A stretch of DNA of 64,000 bases from Sulfurospirillum sp. UCH001 (GCF_001548035.1 NZ_AP014723.1:558001-622000), one strand, 5' to 3'; counted from the first letter of the stretch, positions 27,877 to 36,554 are shown. Notes: a model not told the origin generated them from the sequence alone. Program-made: numbers and translations.

Positions 27877-28269
27877 ATGATGAGTCAATTGGATGAAGTA
27901 CCTGAGTTAAATATTACGCCATTAGTTGATATTATGCTAGTACTCCTTGCCATCTTAATGGTAACGACACCTGCTTTGGTGTACGAAGAGGTTATTAAAT
28001 TACCTGATGGGAGTAAATCTTCTGTTGTGAGTAAACTTCCAGAACTAGAAATCAGGGTGACAAAAGATCGTAAAGTTTACATTAAAAATGACAGCTTTAT
28101 GCTTGCGGAATTCCCTGATAGTTTTATGATGCAAAAAAGTAAATATCCTCTTAAAAGTATTGTTTATATCAAAGCGGATGAAGGTCTCTCATATAAAGAC
28201 GTAATGTTTGTACTTAAAACGATTAAACAGGCTGGTTTTACTAACGTATCTTTAGAAACGAATGGATAG
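27877..28269 (+). CDS. tolR: TolR/ExbD-type membrane protein
   Basis: The 130-residue product has a short cytoplasmic start (ELNITPLVDIMLVLLAILMV). The single membrane helix contains the Asp needed for proton translocation (the D of PLVDIM). A periplasmic domain of about 90 residues follows. It directly abuts tolQ with no gap and is followed by the TolA-like gene. Confidence 0.92.
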   Translation: MMSQLDEVPELNITPLVDIMLVLLAILMVTTPALVYEEVIKLPDGSKSSVVSKLPELEIRVTKDRKVYIKNDSFMLAEFPDSFMMQKSKYPLKSIVYIKADEGLSYKDVMFVLKTIKQAGFTNVSLETNG

Positions 28270-28274
28270 ATTCT

Positions 28275-29048
28275 GTGTCAAGTGTGAATAGATATGCCTC
28301 TTTCGGATGGACTTTGTCCATCCTCCTCTATGTTTTTCTCTTAGTTTGTCTTGCTTATGTTTTGAGTTCTCAAAAAGATACGATCAAAAATTATACTTCC
28401 AACAAAGAACCAATGAATGTTGCTTTGGTTGAACGTAAAAAAAATGATTCTGAAAAATTAAAAGAAGAACGTAAAAAAGAAGAGGTTCAAAAACCCGTTG
28501 AAAAACCTGTTGAAAAACCTGCAGAAGAGAAAAAAGTTGCTTCTTCTCCTAAAGAAGCTGTCAAAAGTCAATCACTAAGAGGTCTATTTGAAGATATTAA
28601 TACTTCAAAATTACCTCCTGAAGCAAAAGAACAGAAAAAAACTCAAACTGCACCAACTCGTGTGAAACCAAATAAAGATGAAACAAAAGAAAAAAGTGAA
28701 AGTGCTGCATCAAAAATTGCAAATTCACTCAATTTCTCAGAGCAAAAACATTTGGTTGATAGTAAAAAAGGTGGTGAATATGATCCATTTATTGGTAAAG
28801 TTCAAGAGATTCTAGAAGAAAATTGGCAAAAAACAATTGATACTGAAAATGGCAATGTTGCGAAGGTTGTCATCAAAGTAAGTGACAAAGGAACTTTTAG
28901 TTATAAAATAGTTTCATTGTCTTATAATAATGACTTTAACAATAAGCTTAAAGAATTCCTCAAAGTAATGGAAGGAGTTGAGTTCCCTAAATATGAAAAG
29001 GGACCACTTTTTGAAATGCAAGTGGAATTCAAAGATATTAAGGAGTAA
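28275..29048 (+). CDS. tolA: TolA/TonB-like energy-transducing protein
   Basis: This 257-residue protein has one N-terminal membrane helix (about 10-30). A Lys/Glu/Pro-rich periplasmic linker follows with the repeated EKPVEKPVEKPAEEKK motif. The C-terminal domain of about 90 residues starts near DPFIGKVQEILEENW and resembles the TolA/TonB C-terminus. Placed between tolR and tolB, it most likely spans the periplasm to contact TolB and Pal. Sequence alone cannot separate TolA from TonB. The start is GTG at 28275. Confidence 0.82.
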   Translation: MSSVNRYASFGWTLSILLYVFLLVCLAYVLSSQKDTIKNYTSNKEPMNVALVERKKNDSEKLKEERKKEEVQKPVEKPVEKPAEEKKVASSPKEAVKSQSLRGLFEDINTSKLPPEAKEQKKTQTAPTRVKPNKDETKEKSESAASKIANSLNFSEQKHLVDSKKGGEYDPFIGKVQEILEENWQKTIDTENGNVAKVVIKVSDKGTFSYKIVSLSYNNDFNNKLKEFLKVMEGVEFPKYEKGPLFEMQVEFKDIKE

Positions 29049-29051
29049 AAT

Positions 29052-30320
29052 ATGATTAAAAAGCTCGTTGTCTTCTTATGTTTGACAGTTTTTTCATATG
29101 CTGCTGATGCAACAGTTGAAATCGTAAAAAAGATAGATGTACTTCCAAAAATTGCAGTTCAAGATGCAAGTCCTAAAAATGTCGATTTAGAGTCTAGGAA
29201 AAGTTTTTTTAAGCTCATAGCAGGTGACTTACGTGTAAGTAGCCATTTCAATGTACTTGATGATTATTTGCAAAGTAGCTACGAAGGTGGTCCATTAGAA
29301 AACTTTTTGTCAGATAAAAAAGTTGATATGATCCTACGTTTTAGCCTCACTCAAGATATGAATGCGGCAACAGCAAACGTAAAATTGATTAATGCAAAAA
29401 CAGGTGTCACAACATTTGAAAAAGTATATAGCATCACGGATAAAAAGAGAAACCCTTTCTTGGCACATAAAATTGTTGTTGATGTAAATGACCAAGTAGG
29501 TGCACCTTCTGTTAAGTGGATGGAACAGTCAGTTATTTTTGCAAGATATACCGATGCTAAAAAAAGTGAAATCGTAATTTCTGATTATACGTTGAGTTAT
29601 ACAAGAACAATCATTACCGGAGGACTCAATATTTTCCCTAAATGGGCGAATAGTGAGCAAAGTGCATTTTATTATACTTCTTACAGTGGCGCTGAGCCAA
29701 CAATCTACCAGTATGATTTAAAAACTGGCAGTAGAAAAAGTATTATTTCTAGTCCAGGTATGGTTGTATGTTCTGACGTATCTAAAGATGGAACAAAATT
29801 ACTTTTAACAATGGCACCAAAAGATCAAACAGATATTTATCTTTATGATCTTAATACAAGAAAAATTAATAAGATAACAGATTATTCTGGTATTGATGTA
29901 AATGGTAATTTTATCGATGATGATAAAAGAATTGCATTTGTTTCTGATCGTTTAGGAAGTCCTGATATCTTTGCTCAAGGTATTTACGATAAAAGTTTTG
30001 AAAAACTTGTATATCATGGTAAAAATAAAAACTCTATTTCTACATATGATAATTATATTGTTTATTCAAGTAGAGAAGCTGATAGTGAATTCGGAAGAAA
30101 TACGTTTAATCTTTATTTGATTTCTACAAAAACAGATTATTTACGTCAATTAACAGCAACAGGTGAAAATCTTTATCCACGTTTTGCGAAAGATCCTGAT
30201 ACAATTATGTTTATTAAACAGTTTGGAAATCAGAGTGCATTAGGCATAATTCGCCTAAATGCGAACAAAACGTATCATTTTCAGCTAAAAACTGGCAAAC
30301 TTCAGTCAATTGACTGGTGA
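29052..30320 (+). CDS. tolB: Periplasmic beta-propeller protein TolB
   Basis: The 422-residue product has a signal peptide (MIKKLVVFLCLTVFSYA), an N-terminal TolB domain to about residue 150, and a C-terminal six-bladed propeller. The blades contain repeated W/Y-D segments such as FPKWANSEQSAFYYTS, SKDGTKLLLTMAPKD and FVSDRLGSPDIF. It shuttles between Pal and the TolA complex during envelope constriction. It starts three bases after the TolA-like gene. Confidence 0.94.
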   Translation: MIKKLVVFLCLTVFSYAADATVEIVKKIDVLPKIAVQDASPKNVDLESRKSFFKLIAGDLRVSSHFNVLDDYLQSSYEGGPLENFLSDKKVDMILRFSLTQDMNAATANVKLINAKTGVTTFEKVYSITDKKRNPFLAHKIVVDVNDQVGAPSVKWMEQSVIFARYTDAKKSEIVISDYTLSYTRTIITGGLNIFPKWANSEQSAFYYTSYSGAEPTIYQYDLKTGSRKSIISSPGMVVCSDVSKDGTKLLLTMAPKDQTDIYLYDLNTRKINKITDYSGIDVNGNFIDDDKRIAFVSDRLGSPDIFAQGIYDKSFEKLVYHGKNKNSISTYDNYIVYSSREADSEFGRNTFNLYLISTKTDYLRQLTATGENLYPRFAKDPDTIMFIKQFGNQSALGIIRLNANKTYHFQLKTGKLQSIDW

Positions 30321-30336
30321 TTTTTTAAAAAAAGTA

Positions 30337-30345
30337 TGCTATAAT
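30337..30345 (+). promoter_or_regulatory. Extended -10 promoter for pal
   Basis: TG-C-TATAAT lies at 30337-30345 after an A/T-rich stretch, about 40 bases before the pal start. It allows pal to be made independently of, and probably above, the upstream Tol genes. Confidence 0.65.
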
Positions 30346-30386
30346 TCCGAAGTTTTTAAATTTGAACTTTTAAAAAGGATCTAATA

Positions 30387-30884
30387 ATGGGTAAATTAGC
30401 TTTAACAAGCTTAGCGGTAGCGGTTTTGGTTTTAACAGGTTGTAGCCAAAAAAGTCCAGAAGTCGATATGACTAAAGGTACTAGTGATACAAAAGGTACT
30501 ACAGATGGTATGAGTGCACTTCAAAAATTGATTGCTTCTTTAGAGGCTAACTCTAAAACAATCTATTTTGATTTTGACAAATACAACATCAGAAAAGATC
30601 AACAAGCTAATATCGATGCAAACGCAGCATTATTCAACTCTGCTGAAGCAAAAAGCTTCTCAATCAAAGTTGAAGGTAACTGTGACGAATTCGGTACAGA
30701 CGAATACAACTATGCACTTGGTCTTAAAAGAGCAAAAAGTGTTAAAGATGGTTTAGTTGCAAAAGGTATGGTTGCTGATAGAGTAACTGTAGTAAGTTAT
30801 GGCGAGAGCAATCCTGCATGTACAGAGCACAATAAAGATTGTTGGTCTAAAAACAGAAGAGCAGAATTTAAAGTACTTCCATAA
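30387..30884 (+). CDS. pal: Peptidoglycan-associated lipoprotein Pal
   Basis: This 165-residue protein has a lipoprotein signal with lipobox VLTGC (Cys at about 19) and a C-terminal OmpA-like peptidoglycan-binding domain from about residue 55. That domain shows IYFDFDKYNIRKDQ, VEGNCDEFGTDEYNYALG, KRAKSVKDGL and NRRAEFKV. It anchors the outer membrane to the cell wall and is the terminal partner of Tol. AAAAGGA precedes the ATG. Confidence 0.96.
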   Translation: MGKLALTSLAVAVLVLTGCSQKSPEVDMTKGTSDTKGTTDGMSALQKLIASLEANSKTIYFDFDKYNIRKDQQANIDANAALFNSAEAKSFSIKVEGNCDEFGTDEYNYALGLKRAKSVKDGLVAKGMVADRVTVVSYGESNPACTEHNKDCWSKNRRAEFKVLP

Positions 30885-30895
30885 TTTTTGCTTTG

Positions 30896-31837
30896 ATGAA
30901 AAAACAAATTTTTCTATTTTCGATAGCGTTGCTGCCTATAGCAGCGCTATCGAGTGAACCCTCAGCTTTTGGATCCAGCGATTTTAGTAGCGGAACTTCC
31001 AGTTCTTCTTCATATAGTAACACAGTAAGTGTTAGTGACAAAAAACCTCAAAACAATCAAAGAACAGCAACTATTAATGAAAGTATAAGTAGTAGTAGCA
31101 AAGCTGATTTGAGTAATGTTTCTGAACAGTACGAAGGAATGCGTTCTGTCATGGACAGTTATGCGACTAAAATTGCCAAACAAGATGAAAAAATGCGTCA
31201 GCTTGAAGAAGAAAATAAAAAACTTCGAGAGTATGTTGAAGAAAGTCGCAAAATTCAGATTGAAAACCAAGATAAAATCAAAGTTGTTGTTGGTGAACTT
31301 GGTACACTAATTGATTCAATCAATAAAAACTATGTTCCTAAAGATAAATTTGATCAACTTGCTAATGAAGTTAGAGGCGGCAAAGGAGCTTCTTCTAAGG
31401 CCACTACAGCACCAGAAACCACAAAAAAAGACGCTACTAAAGAAACAGCGCCAGCATCTTCAAAAGTAATTTCAGCGAAAGAGTTGAGCACAAAAGATAG
31501 TGCAACGCTAATGAAAGAGGCAGATGAGTATTATGATAAAAAGTCTTATACTGAAGCGCAAGCTTTATATAATGAGCTTTTAAATCGTAATTATAAACCT
31601 GCAAAAGTAAATTTTAATCTTGGTGAAATTTCTTTTAGCCAAAAATCCTACACTACTGCGATAGAACACTATAAATCAAGTATTGCACTCTTTGATAAAG
31701 CTGCCTATACTCCTACACTTCTTTACCATACAGGTGCTTCATTTGAAAAACTTGGAAAGACTAAAGAGGCTCAAGGTTTTTACAAAGCTCTTAAAGAGAG
31801 TTATCCTGACTCACCAGAAGCTAAAAAAGTTAAATAA
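30896..31837 (+). CDS. cpoB: Tol-associated coiled-coil/TPR protein (CpoB/YbgF)
   Basis: This 313-residue periplasmic protein has a signal peptide (MKKQIFLFSIALLPIAALS) and a Ser-rich stretch. A coiled coil lies at about 75-150 (MRQLEEENKKLREYVEE). A Thr/Ala/Lys linker precedes C-terminal tetratricopeptide repeats from about 210 (YYDKKSYTEAQALYNELL and two more). CpoB coordinates Tol function with peptidoglycan synthesis in E. coli. TTG at 30893 precedes the ATG at 30896. There is no good ribosome site, so coupling to pal, 12 bases upstream, is likely. Confidence 0.88.
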   Translation: MKKQIFLFSIALLPIAALSSEPSAFGSSDFSSGTSSSSSYSNTVSVSDKKPQNNQRTATINESISSSSKADLSNVSEQYEGMRSVMDSYATKIAKQDEKMRQLEEENKKLREYVEESRKIQIENQDKIKVVVGELGTLIDSINKNYVPKDKFDQLANEVRGGKGASSKATTAPETTKKDATKETAPASSKVISAKELSTKDSATLMKEADEYYDKKSYTEAQALYNELLNRNYKPAKVNFNLGEISFSQKSYTTAIEHYKSSIALFDKAAYTPTLLYHTGASFEKLGKTKEAQGFYKALKESYPDSPEAKKVK

Positions 31838-31910
31838 CACTTTTTTAACCATACTTTTGCACAAAAAATAGACTTAAAACTTCCGCCTAAGGGCATATAC
31901 AACAAATATA

Positions 31911-31919
31911 TGTTACAAT
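31911..31919 (+). promoter_or_regulatory. Extended -10 promoter for slyD
   Basis: TG-T-TACAAT lies at 31911-31919, 29 bases before the slyD ATG, in the 110-base gap after cpoB. No clear -35. Confidence 0.5.
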
Positions 31920-31947
31920 CCCTTGTTTATAAATTAAGGGAGAACAT

Positions 31948-32577
31948 ATGAGTATTAGTGATAATCAAGTAGTTTCAATCCATTATGAGCTTAGAAATGT
32001 TGATAATGGTGAAATATTAGATAGTAATATTAATGCAGCACCACTCTCTTTTATCGTTGGAAAAGGTCAAATTATTCCAGGATTAGAAGAGAAAATCAAA
32101 GATCTTAAAGTTGGTGAAAAAGCAGATATTAAAGTAGCAGCAGTAGATGCATATGGTGTATATGATGATAATGCTGTTCAAACATTACCAAAAGAGCAAT
32201 TTGCTGGACTTGAGCTTCAAGTTGGTATGACTCTTTATGGTCAAGGTGAGCACGGCGAGACAGTTCAAGTTATTGTTAAAAACTTTAATGATGAGACTGT
32301 TGAAATCGATTTTAATCATCCATTAGCTGGAAAAGATCTTTTATTTGCAATCAATGTTGTTGAAGTACGTGATGCAACAGCTGACGAAATCTTAAATGGT
32401 TACGTTGGTGGTGGACACGGTGGTTGTGGATGTGGTTCAGGTGGCAGTTGCCACACTACAGATAGTGATGATGATGAATGTTGTGGTGGTCATGGACATG
32501 ATCATGCGCATGGTGAAGGTGGATGCTGCGGCGGTGAAGGTCACTCACATGGTGGCGGATGCTGTGGATCACACTAA
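31948..32577 (+). CDS. slyD: FKBP-type peptidyl-prolyl isomerase SlyD with metal-binding tail
   Basis: The 209-residue product has an FKBP domain split by an insert-in-flap domain: VSIHYELRNVDNGEILDS at the start, FIVGKGQIIPGLE, and FNHPLAGKDLLFAI near 130. The last 60 residues hold 9 Cys and 9 His in patterns such as HGHDHAHGE, GGCC and CCGSH. This is a nickel/zinc-binding tail like that of E. coli SlyD, which feeds NiFe-hydrogenase maturation. The tail end overlaps the next gene in another frame. AAGGGAG precedes the ATG. Confidence 0.94.
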   Translation: MSISDNQVVSIHYELRNVDNGEILDSNINAAPLSFIVGKGQIIPGLEEKIKDLKVGEKADIKVAAVDAYGVYDDNAVQTLPKEQFAGLELQVGMTLYGQGEHGETVQVIVKNFNDETVEIDFNHPLAGKDLLFAINVVEVRDATADEILNGYVGGGHGGCGCGSGGSCHTTDSDDDECCGGHGHDHAHGEGGCCGGEGHSHGGGCCGSH

Positions 32578-33328
32578 TTATATAGCGAAATCAAGAGCCT
32601 CTATGGAGGCTCTTAAATCTGCGAATCTCCTCAAAAGTGTTACCATCAATGCACTGATTTTAGGCGAAAGTGGTGTGGGTAAGCAAACACTTGCTCAACA
32701 TATTGTCTCAGCACCTATTGTCGATGCGAGTGCTTTCAATGAACTCTTAGCGCTTATTGAAACAAACAGTAGTCTCATCGTCAAAAACTTTCATAAAATT
32801 ACAAATTATAAAAAACTAAAAATTGCATTGGATGCACATAAAACACGCATTATTGCAACTTCAAGCTTGCCAATAGGTGAGCCATTAATGGATGAATTCT
32901 TTAGTCTCAAAATTGTTATTCCACCACTGCGTGAACGAGAAGAAGATGTTATCCCATTAATGGAAAAATTTGCTCATGAGGCATGCATAATGTTTGATGG
33001 AGAGTTTGGAGAAACACCTTGTTTAGATGAGATTACACCAGATCTTACAAAGAATTGTTATTCACTCAGACGATCTGTTTATAATGCGTATTTAATGAAC
33101 TCATTTGGTGAAGATGAAATTCTAGTCATGATGGAACGTTTCTTGTCTCAACGTATTGGTGGACGAAATGACTATCGTGATCTCTTGTACCTTTTTGACG
33201 TGCCAATGATTAAAAGTGGTTATGCCAAATTTGGATCACAACTTGCAATTAGTGAAAAATTTGGACTTAATCGAAATACACTGCGTAAAAAAATCAACGA
33301 TTACAAAGATAGATTAAAAATAGACTAG
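32564..33328 (+). CDS. Degenerate sigma-54-activator-like AAA protein with Fis-type HTH
   Basis: This protein of about 254 residues is homologous to the central domain of sigma-54 activators but reduced. P-loop GESGVGKQ is at 34-41, and the late segment PPLREREEDVIPLM matches the LPPLRERxEDI motif. A C-terminal Fis-type helix-turn-helix has ISEKFGLNRNTLRKKI. The GAFTGA loop that contacts sigma-54 is deleted, and the Walker B acidic pair is replaced (LIVKNFHKI). It is therefore unlikely to activate sigma-54 polymerase by ATP hydrolysis but can bind DNA. The start is inferred as GTG at 32564, inside slyD, because similarity begins at NYIAKS. ATG at 32603 is the alternative. Confidence 0.78.
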   Translation: MDHTNYIAKSRASMEALKSANLLKSVTINALILGESGVGKQTLAQHIVSAPIVDASAFNELLALIETNSSLIVKNFHKITNYKKLKIALDAHKTRIIATSSLPIGEPLMDEFFSLKIVIPPLREREEDVIPLMEKFAHEACIMFDGEFGETPCLDEITPDLTKNCYSLRRSVYNAYLMNSFGEDEILVMMERFLSQRIGGRNDYRDLLYLFDVPMIKSGYAKFGSQLAISEKFGLNRNTLRKKINDYKDRLKID

Positions 33329-33387
33329 GTTTTACGTTTATTTTTTGACGTAAAAAACCTATATCATAAAATATAAAAGGTTAATCA

Positions 33388-34311
33388 ATGAATAATAGTA
33401 TCTTTATTTTTCCCGGACAAGGAAGTCAAAAAATTGGTATGGGAAAAGATTTTTACGACAACTCTTCACTCGCTAAAGAGATGATTGAAAAAGCAAGTCA
33501 AAGAGTAGGTTTTGATTTTGCACATCTTTTATTTGAAGAAAACGATAAATTAGATCAAACAGAATACTCACAACCAGCTATTTTATTGGTGAGTTTAATT
33601 GCGCACCGTCTTTTTGTCGAACAATGTAAAATAGCTCCTAAAGCAGTTTTAGGACACTCTTTAGGCGAATTTTCTGCAATTAGCGCAGCAGGTGCTATGG
33701 ATTATTTAGATGCGGTTGAATTGGTTCATCAACGAGGGCTTTTAATGAAGCAAGCATGTGAAGGCATTAATGCTGGGATGATGGCACTTTTAGGTCTAGA
33801 TGATGGTACCGTTGAAAATCTTACAGAAAAAGAAAGAGAACTAGGGAAAAAAGTTTGGGCTGCAAATTATAATGGTGATGGTCAGATTGTTATTGCAGGT
33901 AACAAAGATGATTTAGCATCTTTAGAGCCACTCTTTAAGGAGGCTGGTGCTAAAAAATCTGTTCTGCTTCCTATGTCTGTAGCGAGTCATTGTCCATTGT
34001 TAAGTTCTGCTCAGCCACAACTAGAGGCTTATTTGGATAAATGGCTTAAAGAGAGTTTTCTAACACCTGTAATCTCAAATGTGACAGCACGTGCTTATCA
34101 AACAAAAAATGAAGCTACAAAACTCTTATCAGAGCAATTAGTCTCACCTGTAAAATACAAACAGTCTATTTTAAATGTAGAGTCCTCGATAGAGTGTTTT
34201 ATTGAATTTGGTGGTTCTGTGTTAAAAGGGTTAAATAAACGAATTTCTCAAAAACCAACACATAGCATTACGGATATGAAAAGTTTAGAAGAAGTGCTTG
34301 CACTTTTATAA
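33388..34311 (+). CDS. fabD: Malonyl-CoA:ACP transacylase
   Basis: This 307-residue enzyme loads malonate onto acyl carrier protein for fatty-acid synthesis. It has FIFPGQGSQKIGMG at the N-terminus, the nucleophile elbow GHSLGEFSAI near 90, the Arg-bearing HQRGLLMKQA, and the catalytic His in SVASHCPLL. AAAAGG lies six bases before the ATG. Confidence 0.97.
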   Translation: MNNSIFIFPGQGSQKIGMGKDFYDNSSLAKEMIEKASQRVGFDFAHLLFEENDKLDQTEYSQPAILLVSLIAHRLFVEQCKIAPKAVLGHSLGEFSAISAAGAMDYLDAVELVHQRGLLMKQACEGINAGMMALLGLDDGTVENLTEKERELGKKVWAANYNGDGQIVIAGNKDDLASLEPLFKEAGAKKSVLLPMSVASHCPLLSSAQPQLEAYLDKWLKESFLTPVISNVTARAYQTKNEATKLLSEQLVSPVKYKQSILNVESSIECFIEFGGSVLKGLNKRISQKPTHSITDMKSLEEVLALL

Positions 34312-34322
34312 TAAGGATAAAA

Positions 34323-35018
34323 ATGAAAATAGCAATTATGGGTGCGATGGTCGAAGAGATTACTCCACTTTTAGAATTTTTTGGAAAATATGAAACATTA
34401 GAATTTGCAAAAAACCGTTATTACACAACAACCTATAAAGGTTTGGATTTAGTTATTGCATACAGCAAAATTGGTAAAGTGAATGCAAGCTTGACGGCTT
34501 CAACGCTTATCGAAAAATTTGGTGCTCAAAAACTTCTTTTTTCAGGTGTTGCAGGGGCCTTAAATCCTTCTTTAAAGGTAGGAGATTTACTTGTCGCAAC
34601 AAAGCTGACTCAACATGACCTTGACATTACAGCGTTTGGGCATCCTCATGGTTATGTACCAGAGGGCTCTGTGTATGTTGAAACAGATAAAAATTTAACT
34701 GCATTAGCTAAAAAAATAGCAACTGCTCAAAAGATTAAATTACTTGAAGGCATTATCGCGACAGGTGATCAATTTATCTGCGATAACGTTAAAAAAGAGT
34801 GGATTCATACAACATTCAATGCAGATGCTACCGAAATGGAAGGTGCCTCCGTTGCTGTTGTGTGTGATGCTTTAAATGTACCATTTTGTGTTTTAAGAGC
34901 AATCAGTGATGCTGCTGATATGGATGCTGGATTTAGCTTTGATGAATTTTTAGTAAGCTCAGCAAAAGAGAGTGCTGCGTTCATTATAGCGATGTTGGAC
35001 GAATTAGCCAATGCTTGA
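34323..35018 (+). CDS. mtnN: 5'-methylthioadenosine/S-adenosylhomocysteine nucleosidase
   Basis: The 231-residue enzyme cleaves MTA, SAH and 5'-deoxyadenosine. In Campylobacterota a related MTAN also serves the futalosine menaquinone pathway by hydrolysing 6-amino-6-deoxyfutalosine. Motifs are MKIAIMGAMVEEI, FSGVAGALNPSLKVGD, ATGDQFI, and the ribose/catalytic ATEMEGASVA and SDAAD. AAGGATAAAA precedes the ATG. It overlaps the following TtcA-like gene by 8 bases. Confidence 0.95.
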   Translation: MKIAIMGAMVEEITPLLEFFGKYETLEFAKNRYYTTTYKGLDLVIAYSKIGKVNASLTASTLIEKFGAQKLLFSGVAGALNPSLKVGDLLVATKLTQHDLDITAFGHPHGYVPEGSVYVETDKNLTALAKKIATAQKIKLLEGIIATGDQFICDNVKKEWIHTTFNADATEMEGASVAVVCDALNVPFCVLRAISDAADMDAGFSFDEFLVSSAKESAAFIIAMLDELANA

Positions 35019-35772
35019 AATTAGTAAACGTCTTTTACGTATAGCAGGTCGTACCAATGCACGTTATAACCTCATTAAAGAGGGCGATAAAATATTGCTC
35101 GGTCTTAGTGGTGGTAAAGACTCTTTAAGCCTTGCACATATTTTAAAACACATGCAACGTGTAGCTCCTTTTGATTTTGAATTTAAAGCAGTTACCATTG
35201 CGTATGGTATGGGTGAAGATCTCCAAACATTACATAATCACTGTTTAGAGCATGGTATAGACCATGAAATTGTTGATACAAAGATTTTTGATTTAGCACA
35301 AGATAAAATTCGTGAAAATTCTTCTTTCTGCAGTTTCTTTTCGCGAATGAGAAGAGGGGCATTATACACGTATGCACTTGAGCATGGTTATAAAAAATTA
35401 GCATTGGCTCATCATCTTGATGATGCTGTTGAGAGTTTTTTTATGAACTTTTCACACAACGGAACGCTACGTTCTATGCCACCCATTTATAAAGCACAAA
35501 ATGGTCTATTGGTTATTCGTCCACTTATACATGCGCGTGAGAGACAATTACGTGATTGTGCGAAAGAACACAATATGCCAACCATTGGTGATGAAGCATG
35601 CCCAGCAATGCGTTTTGATGTTAAAATGCCTGTTATGCGTGCACAAACAAAAGAGATGCTAGCCAATATGGAGAAAGAAAATCCTGAGCTTTTTGTTTCA
35701 CTCAAAAAAGCATTTGAGAATATTCAAGTAAGTAGTTTTTGCGATGAGCGTTTCTTAGAAGAACTTTCTTAG
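35011..35772 (+). CDS. TtcA-like PP-loop ATPase (tRNA thiolation family)
   Basis: This 253-residue protein has the PP-loop LSGGKDSLSLAH at about 33-44, which adenylates a tRNA base before sulfur insertion. It also has SRMRRGALYTYALE and LAHHLDDAVESFFMN of the TtcA/TilS group. TtcA binds a [4Fe-4S] cluster through a CxxC and a later Cys. Here the first motif reads C107-S-F-F110, lacking the second Cys, while a C-terminal Cys remains in DEACPAMRFD. Cluster binding may be altered or use another ligand. It probably modifies tRNA, but the exact base is uncertain. Confidence 0.82.
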   Translation: MLEISKRLLRIAGRTNARYNLIKEGDKILLGLSGGKDSLSLAHILKHMQRVAPFDFEFKAVTIAYGMGEDLQTLHNHCLEHGIDHEIVDTKIFDLAQDKIRENSSFCSFFSRMRRGALYTYALEHGYKKLALAHHLDDAVESFFMNFSHNGTLRSMPPIYKAQNGLLVIRPLIHARERQLRDCAKEHNMPTIGDEACPAMRFDVKMPVMRAQTKEMLANMEKENPELFVSLKKAFENIQVSSFCDERFLEELS

Positions 35773-35821
35773 CACATACTCTGCTTCGAAAGAAGTAAGC
35801 TTTAGCGTATAGTGCAGCGTA

Positions 35822-35846
35822 GGTTGTTAGGCTTTGCCTAACAGCC
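35822..35846. terminator. Stem-loop between convergent ttcA-like gene and recO
   Basis: GGTTGTTAGGC pairs with GCCTAACAGCC (one T-G wobble) around a TTT loop. There is no strong T tract on either side, so it may be a weak bidirectional terminator or a 3'-end stabiliser. Confidence 0.55.
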
Positions 35847-35859
35847 GTATAAAATAAAA

Positions 35860-36477
35860 TCAAAACCCTTCTAATAAAATTTTCCACAACACATCGATTT
35901 GTTCATCATCAAGCGCTATGGTGCTTTGTTCCTCAAAAAGATGTTTGATATGTTTATGTTCAAAAGTTTGATTCCACGCACATGTTTTATGTGCAGGTAA
36001 AAAAGCGCGTATAAGCGTTAAATCTTCTACAATCTCTTCTTCACAATTGAAACAGATAAAATCATCATGTAATCGCCCCTCATAGGCTAAAAGCTTGATA
36101 TACGCCTCAATAGCAATACGTTTAGGGTTCTGTTTATGCCAAATGGCAGAACACTCTTCTAGGAGTTCAAAATAGAAGGGATCAATAGTTGCGATATCTT
36201 TGAGATGCATGTAAAAGAGCCTAATAAAAGGCTGCCAAATGAGCATGCGTTCTCGCTGATTATTCCAAGGCGTTCCAAGATGCATAATGGAGCGAAGCTG
36301 TGATAGGGAAGATTTGAGAGAAGGAATAGCCTCAAAATCGATTTTATAACCCAAATGAATGGTAGAGTGGCGTGCACCATAAAATCTATAAACGGTTTTG
36401 ATGCTATTTTGCGTTAAAATAGTGACAATTAAGTCTTCATCTTTAACACGGTTCAAATTGATAATATATCCTTGCAT
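35860..36477 (-). CDS. recO: DNA repair protein RecO
   Basis: This protein of about 205 residues has the RecO N-terminal OB fold (MQGYIINLNRVKDEDLIVTIL). The helical domain contains one FICFNCE Cys pair, part of the zinc site. RecO loads RecA with RecR during gap repair. The frame continues five codons upstream (MIKFS), but the MQG-type start at 36477 matches the family. No ribosome site is clear for either start. It is shorter than the 240 residues of E. coli, as expected in this phylum. Confidence 0.85.
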   Translation of the reverse strand: MQGYIINLNRVKDEDLIVTILTQNSIKTVYRFYGARHSTIHLGYKIDFEAIPSLKSSLSQLRSIMHLGTPWNNQRERMLIWQPFIRLFYMHLKDIATIDPFYFELLEECSAIWHKQNPKRIAIEAYIKLLAYEGRLHDDFICFNCEEEIVEDLTLIRAFLPAHKTCAWNQTFEHKHIKHLFEEQSTIALDDEQIDVLWKILLEGF

Positions 36478-36554
36478 AGAGAATTTTATCATCTATCTAT
36501 TTTTTTATTCTTAAATAAAAAAATTAGTTAATATAATTTATATTTTAAAATTTA

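Noticed and set aside
30893-30898. Separate promoter for cpoB
   Set aside because: The gap after pal is only 12 bases and contains no -10 element. Coupled expression is simpler.
32396-32563. N-terminal extension of the AAA/Fis-like gene across the slyD tail
   Set aside because: The extension (VTLVVDTVVVDVV and similar) is a frame shadow of the Gly/His/Cys-rich slyD tail and has no relation to the AAA domain, which begins at about NYIAKS. The start was placed at 32564.
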